Source: an uncultured Microbacterium sp.
GTDB taxonomy: Bacteria > Actinomycetota > Actinomycetes > Actinomycetales > Microbacteriaceae
Assembly (NCBI RefSeq): GCF_900078385.1
Contig: NZ_FLQR01000009.1
Coordinates: 1 to 64,000, forward strand
Direction: 5' to 3'
Length of the DNA stretch: 64,000 bases
Part shown: positions 23,442 to 31,688 of the stretch, piece by piece
How the letters are laid out: every line of letters begins with the position of its first letter
Numbering within the stretch: the stretch's first letter is position 1
Program-made: the position numbers and the translations under genes
The notes under the pieces: model-generated
What the model was told of the DNA's origin: nothing
The model's database searches: none
Seen by the model: the letters and a program-made list of their open reading frames with translations, nothing else

Positions 23442-24430
23442 GAGACTCCTCTGTGCACGGCGAGCGTCCGCTCCAGCCGGGCGATGACCTCGTCGCGCAG
23501 CTGCGCGGGCCCGACGACCCGCACCTCCGGACCGTAGGAGGCCAGCTCGTCGGCGAAGACGTGGCCGTCGACGTACGGTACGTGGATGCCCTGCTCGGCC
23601 GGGATCGCACGGCGGTGCAGCCGCAGCGCGGCCTCGGTGCCGGGCGCGACCTCGAGGAGCGCGTGCTGGCGCTCGGCCACGTCCCGGAGCCCGCGGAGCG
23701 CCTTGTCGCCCGCGCCGTCCCGCAGCGCCAGGTCGAACGTGTCCCGCGTGAGGCGGACGTCGGAGACGATGCGCGAGAGGAGGAAGGTGCGCTCGGCGTC
23801 CTGCGTCAGGTCGAAACCGTAGACGTGCCAGCGGCCTTCGTACTCGAGCAGCGCGAGCGGCTGGATGCGGCGGGTGTGGGCCGTGTCGTCGCCGCCCTTG
23901 AGGTAGTCGAACTCCGCGACCCGCCCCTGCTCGATGGCGCGCTGCAGGGGGCTGAACGCCGGCTCTCGCAGGTTGATGCGGGGCGAGTATCCGATGATGG
24001 GTGCGTCGACCTCGTTGCCGAGTGCGCGGATCTTGCGCAGGCCGCCACGCGCGTCCGCGGACATCGAGCTCTCGCTCCAGACGCCGCCGGCGAGGTTGAG
24101 CACGGCCAGTTCCGCAGGGGTGAAGGTGATGTCCGCGGGCAGCTCGTATTCCGCCGTCGGCACGCGATACCGCGCCTCGCGCAGGTCGTCCGGATCGGCG
24201 TAGTCGCCGATCGTCTCGATGGGGACCCCGAGCGCGCGGAGGTTCTCCTTGTCGCGCTCGAACATCTTCTCCAGCGCATCCTTCTTGGCGCCGGCCTCGC
24301 TCTGCTCGCGGTAGCCGGACACCGAGGTCAGGATCGTGTCCTTGGTCAGCCCCTGCTCGGTCGCCATGAGCGCGACGACGAGGTTGACGAGACGCTCCTC
24401 GGGCGCAGTGCGGGTCGAGTCCTTGGCCAC
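23438..24430 (-). CDS. pafB: WYL-domain transcriptional regulator PafB
   Basis: A 330-residue regulator with N-terminal HTH (ERLVNLVVALMATEQGLTKDTILTSVSGY), helix DALEKMFERDKENLRALGV, then a WYL domain (AEFDYLKGGDDTAHTRRIQPLALLEYEGRWHVYGFD) and C-terminal WCX. TAGGAT six bases before the GTG implies a leaderless transcript that starts the pafB-pafC-tatA-tatC-helY run. In many actinobacteria pafA and the Pup genes precede pafB, but here an FKBP lipoprotein gene does. Confidence 0.93.
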   Translation of the reverse strand: MAKDSTRTAPEERLVNLVVALMATEQGLTKDTILTSVSGYREQSEAGAKKDALEKMFERDKENLRALGVPIETIGDYADPDDLREARYRVPTAEYELPADITFTPAELAVLNLAGGVWSESSMSADARGGLRKIRALGNEVDAPIIGYSPRINLREPAFSPLQRAIEQGRVAEFDYLKGGDDTAHTRRIQPLALLEYEGRWHVYGFDLTQDAERTFLLSRIVSDVRLTRDTFDLALRDGAGDKALRGLRDVAERQHALLEVAPGTEAALRLHRRAIPAEQGIHVPYVDGHVFADELASYGPEVRVVGPAQLRDEVIARLERTLAVHRGVS

Positions 24431-24487
24431 TGCACCATCCTAGGCCGGTGCCGTCGCGGCCCTCCCTGCGGCAGTGCCGTGTCGGTG

Positions 24488-25438
24488 CTACGGCGTCGCG
24501 GCGACCTCGTCCAGTCCCAGGATGTCGATGACGAAAACGAGGGTCGCGTCGCCCGGGACGGCACCGCTGCCTTGCGCCCCGTAACCGAGGTCCGGCGGGA
24601 TGACGACGAGCAGCTGCGATCCGACGGTCTGACCCTCGAGCGCCTGCGCGAAGCCGGGGACGACGCCGTCGAGCGTGACGCTGGCCGAGGCGCCCTTCTC
24701 CCACGTCGAGTCGAACACCTCGCCGTCGTCCCACGTGACGCCGGTGTAGTGGATGCGGGCGGGGGCCTCCGCCGTGACCGGCTCGCCGGCGCCCTTCTTC
24801 AGCACCTCGACGACGAGATCGGTCGGCGGCGCGGCGTCGGGGACGATGACTCCGGGGCGGCCGTCGGGCGCCAGCACGACGGAGGGCATGCCGCGGCGGT
24901 CGTTGAACTGCGGAGCACCGTCGGCGGCGGCGAGGAAGACGCGCTCCAGGTCCAGGACGATGACCGCGGCCTGCCCGTCCGCGAGCCCCAGGTTGGCGTT
25001 GGCCTCGTCGGAGAGATCATCGGGCGCGACGGCGCCGACGATGCGGGAGCCCTCGGTCGCGCACTCGAGCATCTTCGCGATGCCCTCGTAGTAGGTCGCC
25101 CACTCGGCGACCGGCTGGGCCTGCGTCCCCGCGGAGACGAGCGTCTCGCCCGACTCGCCGTCGACGATCGTCGCGGTGAACTGCACGTCCTGGGCGCGCG
25201 AGGTCACGGCGGGACCGTCGCCCACCTCGGCGTCGGTGAAGACGGTCTTCTCGACGTAGACCGGCGGGGCGACCGTCACGACGGCGGAGCCCGTGGCTCC
25301 GCTCACCTCGATGAGGTCGAGGGCCGAGGAGTCCGAGTCGGCGCGGTCGCACGAGGCGGCCGGGGCCGTCGACGAGCAGCCGACGAGGGCCAGAGCGGAC
25401 AGGCCGAGAACGGCGACGACAGCGGGGATCCTGCGCAT
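24488..25438 (-). CDS. FKBP-type peptidyl-prolyl isomerase lipoprotein
   Basis: A 316-residue exported lipoprotein with signal peptide MRRIPAVVAVLGLSALALVGC; the lipobox is LVGC with Cys21. The C-terminal 110 residues form a complete FKBP domain (ARIHYTGVTWDDGEVFDSTWEKG, VVPGFAQALEGQTVGSQLLVVIPPDLGYG, ATLVFVIDILG). The N-terminal half looks like a diverged FKBP-like domain lacking clear active-site residues. It would catalyse proline isomerisation during folding of exported proteins. It lies 5 bases after the trmI stop on the same strand. Confidence 0.92.
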   Translation of the reverse strand: MRRIPAVVAVLGLSALALVGCSSTAPAASCDRADSDSSALDLIEVSGATGSAVVTVAPPVYVEKTVFTDAEVGDGPAVTSRAQDVQFTATIVDGESGETLVSAGTQAQPVAEWATYYEGIAKMLECATEGSRIVGAVAPDDLSDEANANLGLADGQAAVIVLDLERVFLAAADGAPQFNDRRGMPSVVLAPDGRPGVIVPDAAPPTDLVVEVLKKGAGEPVTAEAPARIHYTGVTWDDGEVFDSTWEKGASASVTLDGVVPGFAQALEGQTVGSQLLVVIPPDLGYGAQGSGAVPGDATLVFVIDILGLDEVAATP

Positions 25439-25442
25439 CCGA

Positions 25443-26456
25443 TCAGTTTACGGCGTCGCCGGCACTCTCCCCCGCCGCCAGCCGCGCACCCTCCGCGGCG
25501 CGCTGCGCATCGCGCACGCGCTTGCGCAGGTTCTTGTCGGTGATCTGACGGTCGCCGACCGCGCCGGGGGTCCACTGCTCCACGTCCTCGTCGGCGTAGG
25601 TCGGCTTCTTGAGCGCGCGCTTGCGGACGTCCGGCGGCACGGCGCCGGGCGCGAGCCTGCGGGCGGTGAGGAGGAATCCGGTGTGGGCGACCATGCGGTG
25701 GTCGGGGCGCACCGACAGGCCTTCGACGTGCCAGCCGCGGACCATCGTCTCGGTCGCCTCGGACTCGGTGAACAGCCCGGAGGCCCGGATGTACTCCGCG
25801 ACACGGCTGAGCTGGGTCGCCGTCGCGATGTAGCAGAGCACGACGCCGCCAGGGGTCAGCGCCTCGGCGACGGCATCGATGCACTCCCACGGCGCGAGCA
25901 TGTCGAGCACCACCCGATCGACCGATCCCGGCTCCACGACGCGCGGGAGCTGCTCCACCAGGTCGCCGACGACGACCTGCCATGCGGGCGGGTAGTGGCC
26001 GAGGAACGTCTCGACGTTCGCCTCGGCCACCTGCGAGAACTCCTCGCGCCGCTCGAATGACAGCAGGCGGCCGCCGTCGCCGATCGAACGGAGCAGCCAC
26101 AGCGACAGGGCTCCCGAGCCGACGCCGGCCTCGACGACCGTCGCGCCGGGGAAGATGTCCGCCGCGGCGAGGATCTGCGCGGCGTCCTTGGGGTAGACGA
26201 TCGCCGCCCCCCGCGGCATCGACATCACGAAGTCGCGGAGGAGCGGGCGCAGCGCGAGGTAGTCGTGGCCGCCGCTGTTGGTGATGACGGAGCCGTCCGG
26301 CTGGTCGACGATGTTCTCGTGCCGGAGGACGCCGTGGTGCGTGTGCAGCTCGCCGCCTTCGCGCAGCGTGACCGTGTGCAGGCGCCCCTTGGGGCCGGTC
26401 AGCTGGACACGGTCGCCGTAGCGGAACGGGCCGCTGGGTCGCAGGTCGGCGGTCAT
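25443..26456 (-). CDS. trmI: tRNA (adenine-58-N1)-methyltransferase TrmI
   Basis: A 337-residue enzyme. The N-terminal beta domain (GDRVQLTGPKGRLHTVTLREGGELHTHHGVL) is followed by an AdoMet Rossmann domain with VVEAGVGSGALSLWLLR, RVVLDMLAPWE and VVLCYIATATQLSRV. These are characteristic of TrmI, which makes m1A58 in the tRNA T-loop. The ATG overlaps the HAD gene stop by four bases. In actinobacteria trmI commonly sits upstream of the Pup-proteasome genes; those are absent here. Confidence 0.93.
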   Translation of the reverse strand: MTADLRPSGPFRYGDRVQLTGPKGRLHTVTLREGGELHTHHGVLRHENIVDQPDGSVITNSGGHDYLALRPLLRDFVMSMPRGAAIVYPKDAAQILAAADIFPGATVVEAGVGSGALSLWLLRSIGDGGRLLSFERREEFSQVAEANVETFLGHYPPAWQVVVGDLVEQLPRVVEPGSVDRVVLDMLAPWECIDAVAEALTPGGVVLCYIATATQLSRVAEYIRASGLFTESEATETMVRGWHVEGLSVRPDHRMVAHTGFLLTARRLAPGAVPPDVRKRALKKPTYADEDVEQWTPGAVGDRQITDKNLRKRVRDAQRAAEGARLAAGESAGDAVN

Positions 26457-27142
26457 GCGGACACTCCCGGTCGGCGTGCGGCGTGTTCGGCGTGGAAGGC
26501 GCGGATGTCGTCGGTCGTCCTGCCCTCGAGCGTGTCCCACAGTCCGTCGGCGCCGGTGCCGACGAGGGAGACCATGAGCGGGACGCCCAGCGTCACGGCG
26601 CCGGACGCGACCGCGGCGCGCATGCCGTTCGGCGAATCCTCGATCGCGATGGCGTCCGCGGGGTCGACCCCCAGCATCCGCGCCGCCTGCAGGTAGGCGT
26701 CCGGGAAGGGCTTCGGACGTGTCGCGTCGTCGCCGGCGACGACGACGTCGAACGCGTCGAACGGCAGCTGCCCGACGACCGTGTCGGCCATGCGGCGCAG
26801 CGACATCGTGACTAGTGCGGTCTTCACGCCGGCATCACGCAGGTCGCGCAGCAGTTCGACGGCCCCGGGACGGTACGGGTTGCCGCTCTCGGCGAGCTGG
26901 TCCGTGACGGCCTCGGTGAGGTGATCGACGATCGCGCCGACGCTCATCTGCACACCCGCCTGCTGCAGGATCGCGGCCGAGCCCTCGAGGCCCATCCCGA
27001 CGAGGCTCAGGGCCTGTTCGTGCGACCACTGCCCTCCGAAGCTGTCGACCAGCGCGGTCTCGGCGGCCATCCAGTAGGCCTCGGTGTCCACGAGCGTGCC
27101 GTCCATGTCCCAGAGGACCGCGGCGGGAAGGGGGGAAGTCAC
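26453..27142 (-). CDS. HAD-IA family hydrolase
   Basis: A 229-residue phosphatase/phosphomutase-type HAD protein. Motif I is LWDMDGTLVDTE, motif II TALVTMS, motif III lysine in RPKPFPDAYLQA, motif IV IAIEDSPNGMRAA. A helical cap lies between motifs I and II. The GTG start has TAGCAT six bases upstream, indicating a leaderless transcript. It is the first gene of a HAD-trmI-FKBP run. The substrate, probably a sugar phosphate, cannot be assigned. Confidence 0.9.
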   Translation of the reverse strand: MTSPLPAAVLWDMDGTLVDTEAYWMAAETALVDSFGGQWSHEQALSLVGMGLEGSAAILQQAGVQMSVGAIVDHLTEAVTDQLAESGNPYRPGAVELLRDLRDAGVKTALVTMSLRRMADTVVGQLPFDAFDVVVAGDDATRPKPFPDAYLQAARMLGVDPADAIAIEDSPNGMRAAVASGAVTLGVPLMVSLVGTGADGLWDTLEGRTTDDIRAFHAEHAARRPGVSA

Positions 27143-27245
27143 CGCCCTATGCTACCGAGCGGGGCTCCGCCGGGACCGCGCCCCCGCCCGCACGGTGCTC
27201 GCCGGGCGTATCGTGGGGGAACCGCACACCAAGGGAAGGAGCGGG

Positions 27246-28106
27246 GTGGACAGTCTGGGTCAGCGTGTCCTCGTGGTCGCCTTCGACGGCTGGAACGACG
27301 CCGGGGAAGCGGCCTCGGCCGCCGCCGCGCGCCTGCGCGCCGAGAACGAGTACGAGCCGGTCCTGTCGGTCGACCCGGAGCTCTACTTCGACTATCAGTA
27401 CACCCGCCCGCAGGTGCGACTGGATGCCGACGGCACCCGGTCGCTCACGTGGCCGGAGGCCACCCTGTGGCGTCCCGCGTCGGGCGAAGGCACCCGCCTG
27501 TGGCTCCTGAGCGGGGTCGAACCGGCGCGCGCGTGGCAGGCCTTCGCGGCCGAGTTCATCGATGCGGCGCTCAGCGAGGACATCACCGGGCTCGTCGCGC
27601 TCGGCTCGATGATGTCCGACGTGCCGCACACCCGCCCCATCTCCGTCTTCGCCGGCAGCGACAACGAGAAGTTGCGCACCGAGCTCGGCCTCGAGCGCTC
27701 GACGTACGAGGGGCCTGTCGGCATCCTGAGCGTGCTCGCCGCCGCCGCCGAGGACGCCGGCATCCCGACGGCCGCCCTGTGGGCGAGCGTCCCGCACTAC
27801 GTGGCGGGGCACACGACCTCGCCGAAGGCGACCCTCGCCCTCCTCGACAAGCTCACCGAGCTCACCGGAAGCCCGATCGCGCGCGGCGAGCTGCCCGCCG
27901 AGGCCCTCGCGTGGGAGGCGTCGATCGATGCCGCGGCGGCCGACGACGAGGAGATGACCGAGTACATCCGCCAGCTGGAGCGCACGCGGGACACCTGGGA
28001 CTCCCCCGAGGCCTCCGGCGACGCCATCGCGCAGGAGTTCGAGAAGTACCTGCGGCGCGACGGCGAGGGCCCGTCGAAGCCGGGTCGCGACGAGCCGCGC
28101 CGCTGA
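27246..28106 (+). CDS. PAC2-family protein
   Basis: A 286-residue member of the PAC2 (proteasome assembly chaperone) family: VLVVAFDGWNDAGEAASAAAARL, VDPELYFDYQYTRPQV, LWLLSGVEPARAW, LVALGSMMSDVPHTRP and ALWASVPHYVAGHTTSPKATLALL are typical of the actinobacterial group. The GTG at 27246 has a strong GGAAGGAG site. It is divergent from the HAD gene. The bacterial function is unknown, and no proteasome genes are in the window. Confidence 0.88.
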   Translation: MDSLGQRVLVVAFDGWNDAGEAASAAAARLRAENEYEPVLSVDPELYFDYQYTRPQVRLDADGTRSLTWPEATLWRPASGEGTRLWLLSGVEPARAWQAFAAEFIDAALSEDITGLVALGSMMSDVPHTRPISVFAGSDNEKLRTELGLERSTYEGPVGILSVLAAAAEDAGIPTAALWASVPHYVAGHTTSPKATLALLDKLTELTGSPIARGELPAEALAWEASIDAAAADDEEMTEYIRQLERTRDTWDSPEASGDAIAQEFEKYLRRDGEGPSKPGRDEPRR

Positions 28107-28118
28107 GCCCGCGGAGCG

Positions 28119-28952
28119 TCAGAACGCCTGCAGCACGCCCGTCGCGAGCAGCACGATGAGCACGACGCCCAGCACGAGCCGGTAGATCACGAACGGCAGG
28201 AAGCTGCCCTTCTTGAGGTAGCGCATGAGGTACGCGATCACGGCCAGCCCGACGCCGAAGGCGACGACGGTCGCGACGGCGGTCTCCCCCAGCGTGAACA
28301 CCGCCTCGCCCGGCTCCTGGATGGCCTGCAGCAGCTCGTAGAGTCCGCTGCCGAACACGGCGGGCACCGCGAGGAGGAATGCGACCTCGGCCGCGGCCGG
28401 CCGCGTGTACCCGAGGGCGAGGCCCATCGTCGTCGTGGCGCCCGAGCGGGAGACGCCCGGGATGAGGGCGAGGGCCTGCGCGAAGCCGAGGGCCAGGCCG
28501 TGCGGGTAGGTCAGGTCGGCCTCCTGACGCGTGCGCCGGCCCAGCGCGTCGGCGGCGCCGAGGATGAGACCGAAGACGAGCAGCACGATCGCGACGAGCC
28601 AGAGATTGCGGAACGTGTCGCGGATGACGTCCTGGAAGAGGAAGCCGAGCGCGCCGATCGGGATGGTGCCGATGATGACGATCCAGCCCATCCGGGCGTC
28701 GGGGTCGTTGCGGGGCACGGCGCCGGTGAGCGAGCGGAACCACTGCGCGATGATGCGCACGATCCGGTGCCAGAAGTACACGAGCACGGCGAGTTCGGTG
28801 CCGATCTGGGTGATCGCGGTGAAGGTGGCGCCGGGGTCTTCGGCCGACGGCAGGAACTCGCCCACGATGCGCAGGTGCGCGCTGGATGAGATCGGGAGGA
28901 ACTCGGTCAGACCCTGCACGAGTCCGAGGATGATCGCCTCGAGGAGGTGCAT
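28119..28952 (-). CDS. uppP: Undecaprenyl-diphosphatase UppP/BacA
   Basis: A 277-residue polytopic membrane enzyme. Motif 1 is [17 protein letters not shown] near residue 14. Motif 2 is [14 protein letters not shown] near residue 165, with the catalytic Ser/Arg. It dephosphorylates undecaprenyl diphosphate to recycle the carrier for cell-wall synthesis and gives bacitracin tolerance. The ATG is preceded by AAAGGCGAG. It ends 12 bases from the convergent PAC2 gene and lies 9 bases after the M20 peptidase gene. Confidence 0.95.
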   Translation of the reverse strand: MHLLEAIILGLVQGLTEFLPISSSAHLRIVGEFLPSAEDPGATFTAITQIGTELAVLVYFWHRIVRIIAQWFRSLTGAVPRNDPDARMGWIVIIGTIPIGALGFLFQDVIRDTFRNLWLVAIVLLVFGLILGAADALGRRTRQEADLTYPHGLALGFAQALALIPGVSRSGATTTMGLALGYTRPAAAEVAFLLAVPAVFGSGLYELLQAIQEPGEAVFTLGETAVATVVAFGVGLAVIAYLMRYLKKGSFLPFVIYRLVLGVVLIVLLATGVLQAF

Positions 28953-28961
28953 TCTCGCCTT

Positions 28962-30260
28962 TCAGTACGTCCGGAGGAGGTCGGTCAGCACGCGCTGCCC
29001 GAAGCGGAGGGAGTCGATCGGGACACGCTCGTCGACGCCGTGGAACATGCCGGTGAAGTCCAGGTCGGCGGGAAGGCGCAGCGGAGCGAACCCGAACCCG
29101 GCGATGCCGAGCTCGGCCAGCGCCTTGTTGTCGGTGCCGGCGCCCAGCAGGTAGGGCACGACGGGGACGCCCGGATCGTGGCGGCCGAGGGCTTCGACCA
29201 TCGCGTCGACGAGCGAGCCGGCGAACGGCACTTCGAGGCCGATGTCGCGGTGCGCGATCTCGAGACGGATGTCGTCGCCGACGATGCGCTGGACCTCGGC
29301 GATGACGAGGTCCTCCTGGCCGGGAAGCGTGCGGATGTCGATCGCGGCGCTCGCGGCGTCCGGGATCACGTTGTGCTTGTAGCCGGCGGACAGACCGGTC
29401 GGGTTCGCGGTCGTGCGGAAGCTGGAGCGGAGGAACGCGGATGCCGGTCCGGTCGCATCGGCGAGGGCGTCGGGGTCGGCCGGGTCGCCGCCGGTCAGCC
29501 GCGCGAGCGCGTCGACGAGTTCGCGTGTCGTTGTCGTCAGCTCCAGAGGCCAGGTCGTGCGGCCGAGCGCGGCGACGGCCTCGGCGAGACGCGTGACGGC
29601 GTTCTCGGGGTGGTGGCGGCTGCCGTGGCCCGCGATGCCGGTGGCGTGCAGCCGGAGCCAGACGAGGGACTTCTCCCCCACCTGCAGCAGGTACGCGCGG
29701 CGGTCGCCGACCGAGATCGAATAGCCGCCGACCTCGCTGATGGCGTCGGTCGCGCCGGCGAACCATTCCGGCTTGTCCCGGACGACGAGCTGCGAGCCCT
29801 CGACGCCGCCGTTCTCCTCGTCGGCGAAGAAGGCCACGATGATGTCGCGGGCGGGCCGGTCGCCGGCACGGAGGATGTCGGCGACGGACGTCAGGATCAT
29901 GGCGTTCATGTCCTTCATGTCCACGGCGCCGCGGCCCCACAGCATCCCGTCCTTCACGACGCCCGCGAACGGGTCGACGCTCCAGTCCTCGGCGACCGCC
30001 GGAACGACGTCGAGGTGACCGTGCAGGACGAGGGCGGGCTTGTCGCGGTCGCGGCCGGGGATGCGCACCGCGAGGTTCGTGCGGCGCGGGATCGGCTCGT
30101 AGTACTCCGGCTGCAGCCCGACCGATTCGAGGTACGCGCCGACGTACTCGGCCGCCTCACGCTCGCCCTTCGCGCGTCCCCCGCCGTAGTTCGTCGTGTC
30201 GAACCGGATGAGGTCGCGCGCGATGCGGGCGACCTCGGGAAGGTCGGCGGTGTCGGGCAT
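28962..30260 (-). CDS. M20/M25/M40-family metallohydrolase
   Basis: A 432-residue zinc peptidase/deacylase. Metal ligands lie in VLHGHLDVVPA (His, with nearby Asp), WGRGAVDMKDM (bridging Asp) and FADEENGG (catalytic Glu and ligand Glu). The dimerisation domain is inserted around residues 210-330. TAGCGT seven bases before ATG 30260 supports this start. It is probably a dipeptidase or aminoacylase; the substrate is unknown. It is followed by uppP after 9 bases. Confidence 0.9.
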   Translation of the reverse strand: MPDTADLPEVARIARDLIRFDTTNYGGGRAKGEREAAEYVGAYLESVGLQPEYYEPIPRRTNLAVRIPGRDRDKPALVLHGHLDVVPAVAEDWSVDPFAGVVKDGMLWGRGAVDMKDMNAMILTSVADILRAGDRPARDIIVAFFADEENGGVEGSQLVVRDKPEWFAGATDAISEVGGYSISVGDRRAYLLQVGEKSLVWLRLHATGIAGHGSRHHPENAVTRLAEAVAALGRTTWPLELTTTTRELVDALARLTGGDPADPDALADATGPASAFLRSSFRTTANPTGLSAGYKHNVIPDAASAAIDIRTLPGQEDLVIAEVQRIVGDDIRLEIAHRDIGLEVPFAGSLVDAMVEALGRHDPGVPVVPYLLGAGTDNKALAELGIAGFGFAPLRLPADLDFTGMFHGVDERVPIDSLRFGQRVLTDLLRTY

Positions 30261-30302
30261 GCCGTCCACGCTACCTTCCCCTGCGGAGCCTTCCGAAAAC
30301 GA

Positions 30303-30330
30303 GAACAGGGCCCCTTTCGGGACCCTGTTC
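30303..30330 (-). terminator. Terminator after tRNA-Leu
   Basis: A 12-base-pair stem (one G-T pair) with a GAAA loop on the minus strand, starting five bases after the mature tRNA 3' end. It separates the tRNA gene from the M20 peptidase gene. Confidence 0.75.
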
Positions 30331-30335
30331 CACTG

Positions 30336-30420
30336 TGCGCGAGGGGGGACTTGAACCCCCACGCCCTATACGGGCACTAGCACCTCAAGCTAGCGCGTCT
30401 ACCTATTCCGCCACCCGCGC
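30336..30420 (-). tRNA. tRNA-Leu (anticodon GAG)
   Basis: An 85-nucleotide class II tRNA. The acceptor arm GCGCGGG pairs with its 3' partner. The anticodon stem is CTAGC/GCTAG around loop TTGAGGT, giving GAG, which reads CUC/CUU leucine codons. There is a long variable arm, and the T-arm contains GGTTCAAGTCC. The discriminator is A; CCA is not encoded. Confidence 0.96.
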
Positions 30421-30491
30421 ATGGGTGTCTGGTTGTCTCCAACCGAAGATCGACATTATCACGTTCCGGACGGCGTGCAGAATCGGCGGCG

Positions 30492-31580
30492 TCAACCGAC
30501 GGACACGCCGAACAGCAGGCCCAGCAGATACGTGACGGCGGCCGCGCCGAAGCCGATCGCGAGCTGGCGGAGCCCGCGGCGCAGGGGCGAGCCGCCAGAC
30601 AGGAGTCCCACGGTCGCGCCCGTGAGGAGCAGCGCGAAGCCGACGAGGATCAGCGCCGTGACGACGGCCGCGAGGCCGGACAGTCCGAAGATCCACGGCA
30701 GCACGGGGATGACGGCGCCGGAGGAGAAGAAGAGGAAGCTCGAGACGGCGGCGCCGAGCGCCCCGCCGACGACCTCGTGATCGGAGCTGTCCGGCGCGGT
30801 CGGGCGATGCGGTGCCGGCGTGCCGGTCCCTTGCGCCGCCCCGACGACGCGGCGGGCGCGCTCCATGGCATCCTCGAGCGGCATCCCGCGGGTGCGGTAG
30901 ACCAGCGCGAGCTCGTTGGCGTCGAGGTCGAGGTCGGACAGCACATCGGCGGCGTAGTCGCTCGGCTCGGTGGCGGCGAGCATCTCGCGCTGCGAGCGGA
31001 CCGAGACGAACTCCCCCGCACCCATCGACAGCGCACCCGCCAGGAGGCCCGCGATCCCGCTGAAGAGCACGAACTGCGGCGCGACGCCGGTCGCGCCGAT
31101 CCCCATCACGAGGGCGAGGTTCGAGACGAGGCCGTCGTTGGCGCCGAAGACCGCCGCGCGGAACGTGCCGGACAGCCGGCGGCGGCCGCGCGCCGCGAGA
31201 CCGCGGACCACCTCGCGATGGATCTTCTCGTCCGCGGCCATCCGCGCGGTCGCGAACGGCTCGGCCTCGTAGGGCGAGCGGTCCTCGGCGTTCTGCGCGA
31301 GCGCGAGCACGAAGATCGATCCGAACCGGCGGGCCATCCAGCCGAGCAGGCGGGTGCCGACGCTGGGCGCCGGCAGGCGGGAGGGCTCCTCGCCGAGCAG
31401 GTGGAGCCAGTGCGCCTCGTGACGTCCCTCCGCGTCGGCGAGCGCGAGGAGGATCTCGCGCTCCTCACCGCTGCGGCGTGCGGCCAGGTCGCGGTACACG
31501 CGCGCCTCGGACCGCTCGTCCACGAGGTACTGCGCCCAGCGTCGGCGGTCGCCGGCGGTCGGCACTCGGGGGTCGTTCAC
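30492..31580 (-). CDS. VIT1/CCC1 transporter with N-terminal ferritin-like domain (MbfA-like)
   Basis: A 362-residue protein. Residues 1-135 form a rubrerythrin/ferritin-like four-helix domain with Glu and ExxH-type iron ligands (DERSEARVYRDL, LADAEGRHEAHW, DEKIHREVV). Residues 145-362 are a VIT1/CCC1 iron/manganese transporter starting FRAAVFGANDGLVSNLALVMG, with MGAGEFVSVRSQREM between helices. This is the architecture of MbfA, an iron exporter of alphaproteobacteria. The GTG at 31580 has a GGAG site; TAGCGT upstream near 31613 is a possible -10 box. The direction of transport here is inferred. Confidence 0.88.
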   Translation of the reverse strand: MNDPRVPTAGDRRRWAQYLVDERSEARVYRDLAARRSGEEREILLALADAEGRHEAHWLHLLGEEPSRLPAPSVGTRLLGWMARRFGSIFVLALAQNAEDRSPYEAEPFATARMAADEKIHREVVRGLAARGRRRLSGTFRAAVFGANDGLVSNLALVMGIGATGVAPQFVLFSGIAGLLAGALSMGAGEFVSVRSQREMLAATEPSDYAADVLSDLDLDANELALVYRTRGMPLEDAMERARRVVGAAQGTGTPAPHRPTAPDSSDHEVVGGALGAAVSSFLFFSSGAVIPVLPWIFGLSGLAAVVTALILVGFALLLTGATVGLLSGGSPLRRGLRQLAIGFGAAAVTYLLGLLFGVSVG

Positions 31581-31688
31581 GGGGCTCCACACTCTCGGGT
31601 CGGTCCGTTTCACGCTACCGGCGCCGCAGCGACAGCCCGGACCGAACGCCGTGATTGCCAGCATTTCGGAGCTCCGAACCCCGCGCGG

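Noticed and set aside
23453..25543. A 696-codon open frame on the plus strand opposite pafB and the FKBP gene
   Set aside because: It covers two clear genes antisense, and its composition is that of a shadow frame.
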